57,349 bases of DNA from contig WGNF01000017.1 in the NCBI GenBank assembly GCA_016124615.1, forward strand, positions 1 through 57,349, given 5' to 3'. Positions within the stretch are counted from its first letter, which is position 1. Each line of letters opens with the position of its first letter. The DNA comes from Paracoccaceae bacterium (GTDB lineage: Bacteria > Pseudomonadota > Alphaproteobacteria > Rhodobacterales > Rhodobacteraceae). Below, one piece after another: positions 8,559 through 15,743 of the stretch. The notes under the pieces are model-generated. The model did not search any database and was not told the origin of the DNA. It saw only the letters and a program-made list of their open reading frames with translations. The position numbers were made by a program, and so were the translations under genes.

Positions 8559-9557
8559 ATGCGCGCCACCCGAATTCTTCACGCGATCGACGCTGGTCTG
8601 CTGCGTCTGCCCGAGGCCGGGCCCATTGCCGTTTTCCACCCGCAGGCGGGCGACGACCTGTCGCCGCTGGGCCATGACCGGGTGCGCGTGATCACCGGCT
8701 TCCGCCCCGACCATGACGCCTTCGCGGCGGCGGGCTATGCCGTGGCTACGACGGCAGAAGGGCCTTATGCGGCGGCGCTGGTCTGCCTGCCCCGCGCGCG
8801 GGCCGAGGCGCGGGCGCTGGTGGCAGCGGCCGCGGCGCATCTGCCCGAAGGCGCGCCGCTGATCGTTGACGGACAGAAAACCGACGGCGTCGATGCCTGC
8901 TTTCGCGAATTGCGCAGCCGTGTCGATCTGGGCGAGGCCGTCGCCAAGGCGCATGGCAAGCTGGCCGTTTTCGCCGCCCCGGATGCCACGGTCTTTGCCG
9001 ACTGGGCCGCCGGGCCGGTCGATCTGGCGGAAGGGTTCCGCACCCTTCCGGGGGTGTTCTCGGCCGATGGCGTCGATGCAGGTTCCGCCATGCTGGCCGC
9101 GGCGCTGCCAGAGAAGCTGCCGCGCAAGGTGATGGACCTTGGCGCAGGCTGGGGGTTTCTCAGCCGGGCCGTGCTGGCCCACCCCGAGGTCGAGGAACTG
9201 CATCTGGTCGAGGCCGAGGCGGCCGCGCTGGACTGTGCCCGGCTGAACATCACCGACCCGCGCGCGCAGTTTCATTGGGCCGATGCGCTTCGGTTCCGGC
9301 TGCCCGGCCCGGTCGGCGCGGTGGTGATGAACCCGCCGTTCCACACCGGGCGCGCCGCCGATCCGGCCCTGGGGGCCGCTTTCATCAAGGCGGCGGCGGG
9401 AATGCTGTCACCCTCGGGCACGCTCTGGATGGTGGCGAACCGGCACCTGCCGTATGAGCCCGTGCTGCGCGCCGCGTTCCGCGATGTCGACGAGATTGGC
9501 GGCGATGGCCGCTTCCGGCTGACCCGCGCGGCGCGGCCGCACAAGATCAAGGCCTGA
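8559..9557 (+). CDS. Class I SAM-dependent methyltransferase, RsmC-like (16S rRNA G1207 type)
   Basis: This 332-residue two-domain protein has a degenerate N-terminal methyltransferase-like half and a catalytic C-terminal half, as in RsmC/RlmG. The SAM site is DLGAGWG at 193-199, and the catalytic guanine N2-methyltransferase motif is NPPFHTG starting at Asn258. The C-terminus NRHLPYEPVL is typical of this group. The likely role is m2G formation in 16S rRNA, acting in the cytoplasm. It sits directly behind clpS and is probably co-transcribed. RlmG specificity is a lesser alternative. Confidence 0.85.
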   Translation: MRATRILHAIDAGLLRLPEAGPIAVFHPQAGDDLSPLGHDRVRVITGFRPDHDAFAAAGYAVATTAEGPYAAALVCLPRARAEARALVAAAAAHLPEGAPLIVDGQKTDGVDACFRELRSRVDLGEAVAKAHGKLAVFAAPDATVFADWAAGPVDLAEGFRTLPGVFSADGVDAGSAMLAAALPEKLPRKVMDLGAGWGFLSRAVLAHPEVEELHLVEAEAAALDCARLNITDPRAQFHWADALRFRLPGPVGAVVMNPPFHTGRAADPALGAAFIKAAAGMLSPSGTLWMVANRHLPYEPVLRAAFRDVDEIGGDGRFRLTRAARPHKIKA

Positions 9558-9560
9558 CCG

Positions 9561-10058
9561 TCACTCGGGGTATTGCGCCTGACATTGGGCGATCTGCGGC
9601 GCCGCGGCGCGGCTCAACTCGGCCTGCTTGCGGCGCAGCGCGTCAAGCTGATGCCGGGTCGCCACAAGGTCGATCGCCACCGGGGTCTGGATCGTGTGCA
9701 CGACATCCTCCATGCACATGTCGGGCGCGTAGGGGTGTGGCGGTCGGCCGCCGTGATGATGATTCCCATCCCCGCCACTGCCGCCGCCGTGGTGATGGTG
9801 GTCGTCATGCCCGCCGTATCCGCCGCCGTATCCGCCGTCAAAACCGCAGGGCCGCCAGACCGACGTCACCACCTGCGAGTCCTGCAAGCCGTAGCCGCGC
9901 ACGAGATCGGCCTGCAACCCGTTGGCCAGCGTCGTGACCACGGTCAGGTCATGCGTCGCGTCGGCGATGCAGCGTTCCTGCGGCGTGGAACAGGCGGCAA
10001 GCACCAGCCCGAAGGCGAGACCGGCAAGGGATGCGGGGCGTAGGTTCATGTCGGCCAT
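9561..10058 (-). CDS. Putative lipoprotein with histidine/glycine-rich central region
   Basis: From the ATG at 10058 this is 165 residues (a second ATG at 10049 is possible). A lipoprotein signal ends at LAACS with Cys23 as the lipidation site. The middle holds tyrosine/glycine repeats followed by clustered histidines (HDDHHHHGGG and HHHGGRPPH). The flanks have spaced cysteines (around ERC, RPCGF, DMCMED, AQCQAQ) that could form disulfides. The C-terminal third is a predicted helix. I do not recognise a family. Metal binding is suggested only by composition. It is convergent with the rsmC-like gene, three bases away. Confidence 0.6.
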   Translation of the reverse strand: MADMNLRPASLAGLAFGLVLAACSTPQERCIADATHDLTVVTTLANGLQADLVRGYGLQDSQVVTSVWRPCGFDGGYGGGYGGHDDHHHHGGGSGGDGNHHHGGRPPHPYAPDMCMEDVVHTIQTPVAIDLVATRHQLDALRRKQAELSRAAAPQIAQCQAQYPE

Positions 10059-10120
10059 TGTCGCCCCAAGCGGGCCGGACGCCAAGCGAATTCCGATCTT
10101 GCACGCCGCGCGGATTTGGC

Positions 10121-10133
10121 GCGACAGTGTCGC
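10121..10133. promoter_or_regulatory. Palindrome upstream of hemF
   Basis: GCGACAGTGTCGC is a perfect 13-base palindrome 33 bases before the hemF ATG. It lies between two divergent starts (lipoprotein and hemF), where an operator or promoter is expected. No specific regulator is recognised. Confidence 0.3.
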
Positions 10134-10166
10134 CGATCACGAGCGGACAGGACGGAAGGTACGGGA

Positions 10167-11057
10167 ATGACGGACGGATTCGACGAACGCAAGGCCCGCG
10201 CGGCGGCCTGGTTCCGCACCCTGCGGGACGAGATCGTGGCGGCTTTCGAGGCGCTGGAAGTCAGCCAACTGACCAGCCCGTTTGCCGATTTCCCGGCTGG
10301 CCGGTTCGAGGTGACCGAAACCCGCCGCGCCTCGGACGATGGCTCCGACGCGGGGGGCGGGCTGATGAGCGTGATGCGCGGCGGGCGGGTGTTCGAGAAG
10401 GTGGGGGTCAACGTCTCGACCGTCTACGGCACGCTGGCGCCGCGCGCACAAAAGGCGATGGCGGCGCGCGGGGTGCCGGGGATGGAGGCCGATCCGCGTT
10501 TCTGGGCCTCCGGCATCAGTCTTGTGGCGCATATGCAGAACCCGCAGACCCCGGCGGTGCACATGAACACGCGGATGTTCTGGACCCCCGGTGCGTGGTG
10601 GTTCGGCGGCGGGGAAGACCTGAACCCTTGCCTTGAATATCAAGAGGATACGGCGTTCTTTCATCAGGTGCTGAAGGATCATTGCGACCGCCATTCGCCC
10701 GACTACTACCCCCGTTTCAAGGCCTGGGCCGACGAGTATTTCTTTGTCCCCCACCGGGGCCGGGCGCGGGGCGTGGGCGGCATCTTCTTCGATGACCTGA
10801 ACACTGGCGACTGGGAGGCGGATTTTGCCTTCACCCAGGATGTCGGCCGGGCATTTCTGCCGGCATTTCTGGGGATTACAGAGAGGCGGCGCAATACGCC
10901 GTGGTCGGACGCCGACAAGGAGACGCAGCTGGTTCACCGCGGGCTTTATGCCGAATACAACCTTGTCTATGACCGGGGCACCAAGTTCGGGCTCGAAACC
11001 GGGCACGATGCCAACGCGGTGCTGATGAGCCTGCCGCCGGTGGCCAAGTGGCCGTGA
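10167..11057 (+). CDS. hemF: Oxygen-dependent coproporphyrinogen III oxidase HemF
   Basis: HemF converts coproporphyrinogen III to protoporphyrinogen IX using O2 in heme and bacteriochlorophyll synthesis. The 296-residue length is normal. Family signatures are GGGLMSVMRGGRVFEKVGVN, VHMNTRMF, WWFGGGEDLNP, RGVGGIFFDDLN and the C-terminal EYNLVYDRGTKFGLETG. The ATG at 10167 precedes the conserved domain; upstream in-frame codons have no ribosome site. A palindrome at 10121-10133 lies in its leader. The anaerobic counterpart HemN is not in the window. Confidence 0.95.
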   Translation: MTDGFDERKARAAAWFRTLRDEIVAAFEALEVSQLTSPFADFPAGRFEVTETRRASDDGSDAGGGLMSVMRGGRVFEKVGVNVSTVYGTLAPRAQKAMAARGVPGMEADPRFWASGISLVAHMQNPQTPAVHMNTRMFWTPGAWWFGGGEDLNPCLEYQEDTAFFHQVLKDHCDRHSPDYYPRFKAWADEYFFVPHRGRARGVGGIFFDDLNTGDWEADFAFTQDVGRAFLPAFLGITERRRNTPWSDADKETQLVHRGLYAEYNLVYDRGTKFGLETGHDANAVLMSLPPVAKWP

Positions 11058-11064
11058 AACCGGA

Positions 11065-11091
11065 TACCGATTTCACACCGATTTCACACCG
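11065..11091. repeat. 27-base intergenic repeat, copy 1
   Basis: Directly after the hemF stop lies TA followed by two tandem copies of the unit CCGATTTCACA and then CCG. The same 27 bases recur exactly at 39189-39215, 28 kb away, also just downstream of a coding region. Confidence 0.8.
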
Positions 11092-11099
11092 ACAGCCAG

Positions 11100-11134
11100 C
11101 CCCCCGCGCGGCAGGGTCCGGCGCGTGGGGGTTT
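11100..11134 (+). terminator. Probable intrinsic terminator of hemF
   Basis: CCCCCGCGC at 11101-11109 can pair with GCGC(GT)GGGGG at 11121-11131 with a small bulge, followed by TTTGTGTT. It lies 43 bases after the hemF stop. Confidence 0.5.
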
Positions 11135-11232
11135 GTGTTCCGCGCCCGGATCGTGCATCCTGAGGGTGAGTTCGGATGCGCCTTCCGCCTGGCCCCTCGG
11201 GTGCATTCGTCAGCCCCGGACGGAGACCCCAC

Positions 11233-11682
11233 ATGAAGACCCTCAGCCTGATCCTAGCCCTGACCCTTGGTGCCATGACCGCCACGACCGTGACCCCGGT
11301 CTTTGCCGAGACCTATGTCGCCCGGCAGGGCGAGACGGTTCAGCGCGGCAAGATCATCGGCGAAAAGCCGGTACAGGTCACCTCGGGCAGCAAGGCCAAC
11401 AAGACCGGCGCCGCCATTGTCGGCGGGCTGGCGGGCGCGATCCTTGGCAACCAGTTCGGCAAGGGCGGCGGCCGCACGCTGATGACCGGCGCGGGCGCGG
11501 TTGGCGGTGCGATGCTGGGCAGCAAGCTGGCCGACGGGCAAACCACCCGGGTGTCGAAACAATGGACGATCCAGTTCCGCACCGGCGGAACCGTTTCGAT
11601 CATTCAGGACGCCAACGACCTTTACGTCGGCCAATGGGTGAACGTGGTGCAAAGTTCCGCCGGGGTCCGCATCGTTCCCTGA
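11233..11682 (+). CDS. Secreted glycine-zipper (17-kDa antigen-like) protein
   Basis: This 149-residue protein has a Sec signal peptide (about 1-25, ending VFAET). A central glycine-zipper 2TM region follows, NKTGAAIVGGLAGAILGNQ then GKGGGRTLMTGAGAVGG (about 56-95), and then a small beta-rich tail (QWTIQFRTGGTVSIIQ, LYVGQWVNVV). This layout matches the Rickettsia 17-kDa surface antigen/SlyB-like family; the glycine zipper probably inserts into or lies on the outer membrane. Unlike its neighbour at 11786-12238 it lacks a lipobox Cys. The ATG at 11233 has GGAG at 11222-11225. Its specific function is unknown. Confidence 0.75.
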   Translation: MKTLSLILALTLGAMTATTVTPVFAETYVARQGETVQRGKIIGEKPVQVTSGSKANKTGAAIVGGLAGAILGNQFGKGGGRTLMTGAGAVGGAMLGSKLADGQTTRVSKQWTIQFRTGGTVSIIQDANDLYVGQWVNVVQSSAGVRIVP

Positions 11683-11785
11683 CGGCGGAAGATCGCCGGT
11701 GATGCCATGCCGGATTTGCGTTTGGCCAAGCGCCCCGGCATCCTGCCGGAATGGCGCAAGTGCCCGTATTGGAGGAGTATTGAAA

Positions 11786-12238
11786 ATGAAGAAATTGACC
11801 CTGATCCTGCCGCTTTGCGTGCTGATGGTCGCGGGCTGCGACGATACCACCGGCCCGACCTATGTGCAGGCGCCGGTGGCGAGCCAGTCCGTGATGTACG
11901 GCACGATCATCGAGTCGCGCCCGGTGCAGGTCGCCACCAATAACGCCGACAACAAGACCGGCGCTGCCATCGTTGGCGGCCTTGCGGGCGCGATCGTCGG
12001 CAACCAGTTCGGCAAGGGTGGCGGCAAGACCGCGATGACGGGCCTTGGCGCCATCGGCGGCGCAATGGCGGGCAGCGCGCTGGCCGACAATGGCAGCAAC
12101 ACCCGCGTGACGCGGCAGTGGACGGTGCGCCTGCAGCAAGGCGGCGTGATCCAGGTGATCCAGGACGGCCAGAACCTGTACGTCGGCCAGCGCGTTCGCG
12201 TGATCCAGGATTCGCGCGGCACCCATATCGAGCCGTAA
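11786..12238 (+). CDS. Glycine-zipper lipoprotein, paralogue of the preceding gene
   Basis: This 150-residue protein aligns along its length with the preceding one: NKTGAAIVGGLAGAIVGNQ, GKGGGKTAMTGLGAIGG, QWTVRLQQGGVIQVIQ and LYVGQRVRVI recur in the same order. Its N-terminus is instead a lipoprotein signal with lipobox VAGC (Cys18). A strong ribosome site, GGAGGAG, starts at 11772. The pair most likely arose by tandem duplication, one member Sec-secreted and the other lipid-anchored. SlyB/17-kDa family proteins are outer-membrane lipoproteins linked to envelope integrity; the exact role here is not known. Confidence 0.78.
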   Translation: MKKLTLILPLCVLMVAGCDDTTGPTYVQAPVASQSVMYGTIIESRPVQVATNNADNKTGAAIVGGLAGAIVGNQFGKGGGKTAMTGLGAIGGAMAGSALADNGSNTRVTRQWTVRLQQGGVIQVIQDGQNLYVGQRVRVIQDSRGTHIEP

Positions 12239-12254
12239 GGCCCTTGGCCGGGGT

Positions 12255-12941
12255 CTAGCCGGCGGCGACCGCCAGCGCGACCTCGGCCATCTCGAATCGC
12301 CCGTCGCGGCGGTGCCGTGCCCCGACCGTCAGGCCAAGGGGCGCGGCAAACACCGGCCCGGCATGGGTGCAGGTGTGAAACTCACCCTTTTCGCCGCAAG
12401 GGTCGGCGCTGGCGGGCAGGTCGGCCAGCAGCGCATCGTCATAGGCGCGCCCGGCGAAGTCGGCCGGGATCTGCGTGGTATCCACGCAGGTCAGCACGGC
12501 GCGGAAGCCCTGCGCGATGAACGCATGCGCCAGTTCGGCGGTATCGCGACCCCAGAGCGGGAACACCGGCTGCCAGCCCAAGGGCGCCAGCGTGCGTTCG
12601 CGGTAGGCCCGCACATCGGCCAGGAACAGGTCGCCGAAGGCGATGTGGCGCAGCCCCGGCCAGCGCCCCTGCGCCTCGGCCAAAGCCGCCGCCATCGCGC
12701 CCTCATAGGTTCCGTTCGCCGGGTTGGCGGGCAAGGGCGCCGCGATCACCGGCAGCCCGGCGGCGGCGGCCTGCGCCAGCAGCACCGCGCGCGGAATGCC
12801 GTGGATGCTGATCCGCCCATCGTCAGCGCCGGTCATGGTCAGCAGGCCGACCACATCCCACGCCGGGTCGGCGTTCAGGGCGGCCAGCGTCAGCGCGGAA
12901 TCCTTGCCGCCGCTCCACGCCAGAAGGATCGGCACGGCCAT
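12255..12941 (-). CDS. PP-loop ATP pyrophosphatase, diphthine-ammonia ligase-like (DUF71)
   Basis: This 228-residue N-type ATP pyrophosphatase has the PP-loop AWSGGKDS (about 8-15) and the DUF71/Dph6-like features HGIPRAVLLAQA, HIAFGDLFLADVRAYRE, LWGRDTAELAHAF and CGEKGEFHTCTHAGP. In eukaryotes this family amidates diphthine; bacteria lack diphthamide, so the bacterial substrate is unknown. Its ATG shares one base with the stop of the upstream LysE gene (TGATG), indicating translational coupling. The longer upstream frame is a shadow of that LysE gene. Confidence 0.82.
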   Translation of the reverse strand: MAVPILLAWSGGKDSALTLAALNADPAWDVVGLLTMTGADDGRISIHGIPRAVLLAQAAAAGLPVIAAPLPANPANGTYEGAMAAALAEAQGRWPGLRHIAFGDLFLADVRAYRERTLAPLGWQPVFPLWGRDTAELAHAFIAQGFRAVLTCVDTTQIPADFAGRAYDDALLADLPASADPCGEKGEFHTCTHAGPVFAAPLGLTVGARHRRDGRFEMAEVALAVAAG

Positions 12942-13552
12942 CAGCGCACCGCGATCAGGCCGGCGGCGCCCGCCATCACCCCCGCGCCGCAGCGGTTGGC
13001 CGTTCGCATCGCCTTCGGGCTGCGCAGCAGCCCGCGCGCGCGCGTCGCCAGCAGCACCCATGTGAGGTCGACCACCGCCAGCACCGCCATCGCCGTGCCG
13101 GTCAGCGCGGCCCAGCCACCCACGCCGACATGCGTCAGGTCGATCAGCGTCGGCACCAGCGCAAGGTAGAACACCATGATCTTCGGGTTGCCCAGCGTCA
13201 CCGCCAGCCCGGCCATGAACATCCGCGACGGCCGCGCCCGTTCCGGCAGGGCGCCATCGTCCACCGTCACCGGTGCCCGCCACATCTTCACCGCCAGCCA
13301 CAGCAGATAGGCCACCCCGGCCCATTTCAGCGCGGTGAACGCGGCCTGAAAGCTGGTGGCCAGCGCGGTCAGACCCCAGACCGTGCAGGAAATCCAGATC
13401 GCTTCGCCGATCCACATCGCGGCAAGGAACGGCAGCACCTCGCGCGGGCCGCGGGCCACCACGCGCGCCACCAGCGCCGCGATCGAGGGGCCGGGCAGTG
13501 CCGCCACCGCAGCGAGGGTGGAGGCGAAGAGCAGAAGCGCGGTCAGGGTCAT
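12941..13552 (-). CDS. LysE/RhtB family amino-acid exporter
   Basis: This 203-residue protein has about six hydrophobic segments typical of LysE/RhtB exporters. Landmarks are LPGPSIAALVARVVARG in the first segment and loop, and GLAVTLGNPKIMVFYLALVPTLI, the family's conserved GNPK motif. The ATG at 13552 is preceded by GGAG. It is the first gene of a two-gene unit with the PP-loop ATPase. It likely exports amino acids or small metabolites; the substrate is not predictable. A related exporter is at 14128-14718. Confidence 0.85.
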   Translation of the reverse strand: MTLTALLLFASTLAAVAALPGPSIAALVARVVARGPREVLPFLAAMWIGEAIWISCTVWGLTALATSFQAAFTALKWAGVAYLLWLAVKMWRAPVTVDDGALPERARPSRMFMAGLAVTLGNPKIMVFYLALVPTLIDLTHVGVGGWAALTGTAMAVLAVVDLTWVLLATRARGLLRSPKAMRTANRCGAGVMAGAAGLIAVR

Positions 13553-13601
13553 GGCAATCTCCGGTGCGGCCCGCCGACAGAAGCGGCGGCGGGCGGGCGT
13601 G

Positions 13602-14087
13602 TCAAGCACGCTCGTCCTTCGGGCTGTCCATCACGACGAAGGTGGTGATCGCGGTGACCTGTGGCAGCGTGCCCAGCGTCTCGGCGTGGAAATGCTTGTA
13701 GGCGGCGATGTCGGGCACTTCGACGCGCAGCAGGTATTCGATGGCGCCGGTGACGTTGTGGCACTCGCGCACATGCGGGCTGGCCGCCATCGCGCGCTCG
13801 AACGCCAGTTGCGCCGCTTTGGTGTGTTCGTTCAGGCCGATGGTGACATAGGCGGTGAAGCCGCCGCCGCGCGCCTCGGGCGCCAGCATGGCGCGGTAGC
13901 CCCGGATCAGGCCGCGCCGCTCCAGCTCTTGCACCCGGCGCAGGCAGGCGGAGGGTGACAGGCCGACCCGTTCGGCCAGCTCAATGTTGGGCAAGCGGGC
14001 GTTGCGCGAAAGCTCACGCAATATCCGGGTGTTTGTGGCGTCAAATTCGGTCACGGGTTGCAGTAATGAGGCGATATTGCGCAACAT
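13602..14087 (-). CDS. Lrp/AsnC family transcriptional regulator
   Basis: This 161-residue regulator has an N-terminal winged helix (ATNTRILRELSRNARLPNIELAERVGLSPSACLRRVQELE) and a C-terminal RAM/AsnC ligand-binding domain containing HVRECHNVTGAIEYLLRVEVPD. It is divergent from a LysE exporter at 14128, the classic arrangement of an Lrp-type regulator controlling an amino-acid exporter. The ATG at 14087 is used; a GTG at 14054 would give 150 residues and leave the palindrome at 14074-14087 fully outside the coding sequence. Neither has a strong ribosome site. Confidence 0.88.
   Translation of the reverse strand: MLRNIASLLQPVTEFDATNTRILRELSRNARLPNIELAERVGLSPSACLRRVQELERRGLIRGYRAMLAPEARGGGFTAYVTIGLNEHTKAAQLAFERAMAASPHVRECHNVTGAIEYLLRVEVPDIAAYKHFHAETLGTLPQVTAITTFVVMDSPKDERA
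14074..14087. promoter_or_regulatory. Candidate Lrp/AsnC operator
   Basis: ATATTGCGCAACAT is a near-perfect palindrome with core TTGCGCAA, and a related half, AATGTTGCGCGC, follows at 14115-14126. Both lie between the divergent regulator and LysE genes, so they are good candidates for autoregulation and exporter control. Confidence 0.5.
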
Positions 14088-14127
14088 AGCAAGCCTATTG
14101 CGCCGATCTTCGCATAATGTTGCGCGC

Positions 14128-14718
14128 ATGACATATGACATCCTCTCTGCCCTTGTGGGCTTCGGCTTCGCCACCTCGATCACTCCGGGGCCCAACAACC
14201 TAATGCTGATGACCTCTGGCGCCAACTTCGGCTTTCGGCGCACGGTGCCACATCTGCTGGGGGTGACACTGGGCTTTGTCTTCATGGCGGTGCTGATCGG
14301 GCTGGGGCTGGCGCGGCTTTTCGACCTGTGGCCGCCTTTGCGGCTGATCCTGAAGGCGGCGAGTCTCGTCTACATGCTCTGGCTGGCGTGGAAGATCGCG
14401 CATTCGCCGCCGCCCGGTCTGGTGGAGGAGGGGCGGCCGATGACCTTCCTGCAAGCCTGCGCGTTTCAGTGGGTGAACCCCAAGGCCTGGGCGATGGGGA
14501 TGACGGCGATGACGGCCTATCTGTCGGGGCCGGGATTTGCGGCGGTGGTGCTGGTGGCGGCGGTGTTTGGCGCGGTCAACCTGCCATCCTGTTGTTCCTG
14601 GGTCGTCCTGGGCCAGCAGATGCGCCGGGTGCTGACCGACCCGCGCCACCTGCGGGCGTTCAACTGGGTGATGGCGCTGCTGCTGATCGCCACGCTCTGG
14701 CCGCTGTTGACGCATTGA
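14128..14718 (+). CDS. LysE family translocator
   Basis: This 196-residue exporter begins SALVGFGFATSITPGPNNLM, the canonical N-terminal LysE/RhtB motif (TPGPNN), followed by hydrophobic segments and FQWVNPKAWAM, the family's second conserved motif (NPKAW). It ends in a hydrophobic helix. It is divergent from the Lrp/AsnC regulator 40 bases away and likely under its control. The frame continues upstream past the ATG at 14128 but overlaps the regulator antisense, so that part is not used. An unusual CC pair in LPSCCSW lies in the fifth segment. Confidence 0.87.
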   Translation: MTYDILSALVGFGFATSITPGPNNLMLMTSGANFGFRRTVPHLLGVTLGFVFMAVLIGLGLARLFDLWPPLRLILKAASLVYMLWLAWKIAHSPPPGLVEEGRPMTFLQACAFQWVNPKAWAMGMTAMTAYLSGPGFAAVVLVAAVFGAVNLPSCCSWVVLGQQMRRVLTDPRHLRAFNWVMALLLIATLWPLLTH

Positions 14719-14767
14719 GGGCGGCACGGCCATTGTCGCGCCCGCCGGCTTTGGCTAAGCCTTGCGC

Positions 14768-15715
14768 ATGACGCATCCGCTTCCCACCCCCGCCCATCCC
14801 TTCCGCATCGGCACCCGCGGCTCCCCGCTCGCGCTGGCGCAGGCGCATGAGACGCGCGACCGGCTGATGGTGGCGCATGACCTGCCCGAGGCGGCATTCG
14901 AGATCGTGGTGATCAAGGTCACCGGCGATCAGGTGCAGGACAAGGCGCTGCGCGAGATCGGCGGCAAGGGCCTGTTCACCCGCGAGATCGAAGAGGCGTT
15001 GCAGGACGGCGGCATCGACATCGCGGTGCATTCGATGAAGGACATGCCGACGGTGCAGCCGGATGGCCTGATCCTCGATTGCTACCTGCCGCGCGAGGAT
15101 GTGCGCGATGCCTTCGTTTCCCCCCATGTCGCGCGGCTGGCGGACCTGCCGCTGGGCGCCGTGGTGGGCACGTCGAGCCTGCGGCGGCGGGCGCAACTGA
15201 AGCTGCGGCGGCCCGATCTGCAGGTGGTGGAGTTTCGCGGCAACGTGCAGACCCGGATGCGCAAGCTGGAAGAGGGCGTGGCAATGGCCACCTTCCTGGC
15301 GATGGCGGGGCTGAACCGGCTGGGGATGGCGGCGGTGGTGCGATCAGCCATCGACCCCGAAGAGATGCTGCCCGCCGTGGCGCAGGGCGCCATCGGGATC
15401 GAGCGGCGATCGGCAGATGCGCGGGTGGCCGGGATGCTGGCGGCGATCGCCGATGGCCCCACGGCGCAACGGCTGGCCGCCGAACGCGCGATGCTGGCCG
15501 GGCTGGATGGGTCGTGCGAGACGCCGATCGCCGGGCTTGCGGTGCTGGAGGGCGGCGAGGTCTGGCTGCGCGGCGAAATCCTGCGCCCCGACGGGTCCGA
15601 GTCTTTGACCGACGAGGGCCGCGCGCCGGTGGCCGATGCCGCCGCACTGGGCCGCGATCTGGCGGCGCGGCTGTTGGCGCGGGCGCCGAAGGGGTTCTTC
15701 GACTGGAAGGGCTGA
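14768..15715 (+). CDS. hemC: Hydroxymethylbilane synthase (porphobilinogen deaminase) HemC
   Basis: HemC polymerises four porphobilinogens to hydroxymethylbilane, a shared step of heme, siroheme, cobalamin and chlorophyll synthesis. The 315 residues show FRIGTRGSPLALAQA, DIAVHSMKDMPT, GTSSLRRRAQL, EFRGNVQTRMRKL and the dipyrromethane cofactor cysteine in LDGSCETPI (Cys250). The ATG at 14768 is chosen over a TTG at 14762. A 5-bp hairpin (GGCTT/AAGCC) lies just before the start, and no strong ribosome site is visible. It is convergent with the MDR gene at 15744. Confidence 0.95.
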   Translation: MTHPLPTPAHPFRIGTRGSPLALAQAHETRDRLMVAHDLPEAAFEIVVIKVTGDQVQDKALREIGGKGLFTREIEEALQDGGIDIAVHSMKDMPTVQPDGLILDCYLPREDVRDAFVSPHVARLADLPLGAVVGTSSLRRRAQLKLRRPDLQVVEFRGNVQTRMRKLEEGVAMATFLAMAGLNRLGMAAVVRSAIDPEEMLPAVAQGAIGIERRSADARVAGMLAAIADGPTAQRLAAERAMLAGLDGSCETPIAGLAVLEGGEVWLRGEILRPDGSESLTDEGRAPVADAAALGRDLAARLLARAPKGFFDWKG

Positions 15716-15743
15716 ACCGCGCCCGGCGTCGCGCGGGCGGAGT

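Noticed and set aside
15720..15739. CGCCCG/CGGGCG hairpin between hemC and the MDR gene
   Set aside because: The 6-bp stem has an eight-base loop and no T-run; it is too weak to call.
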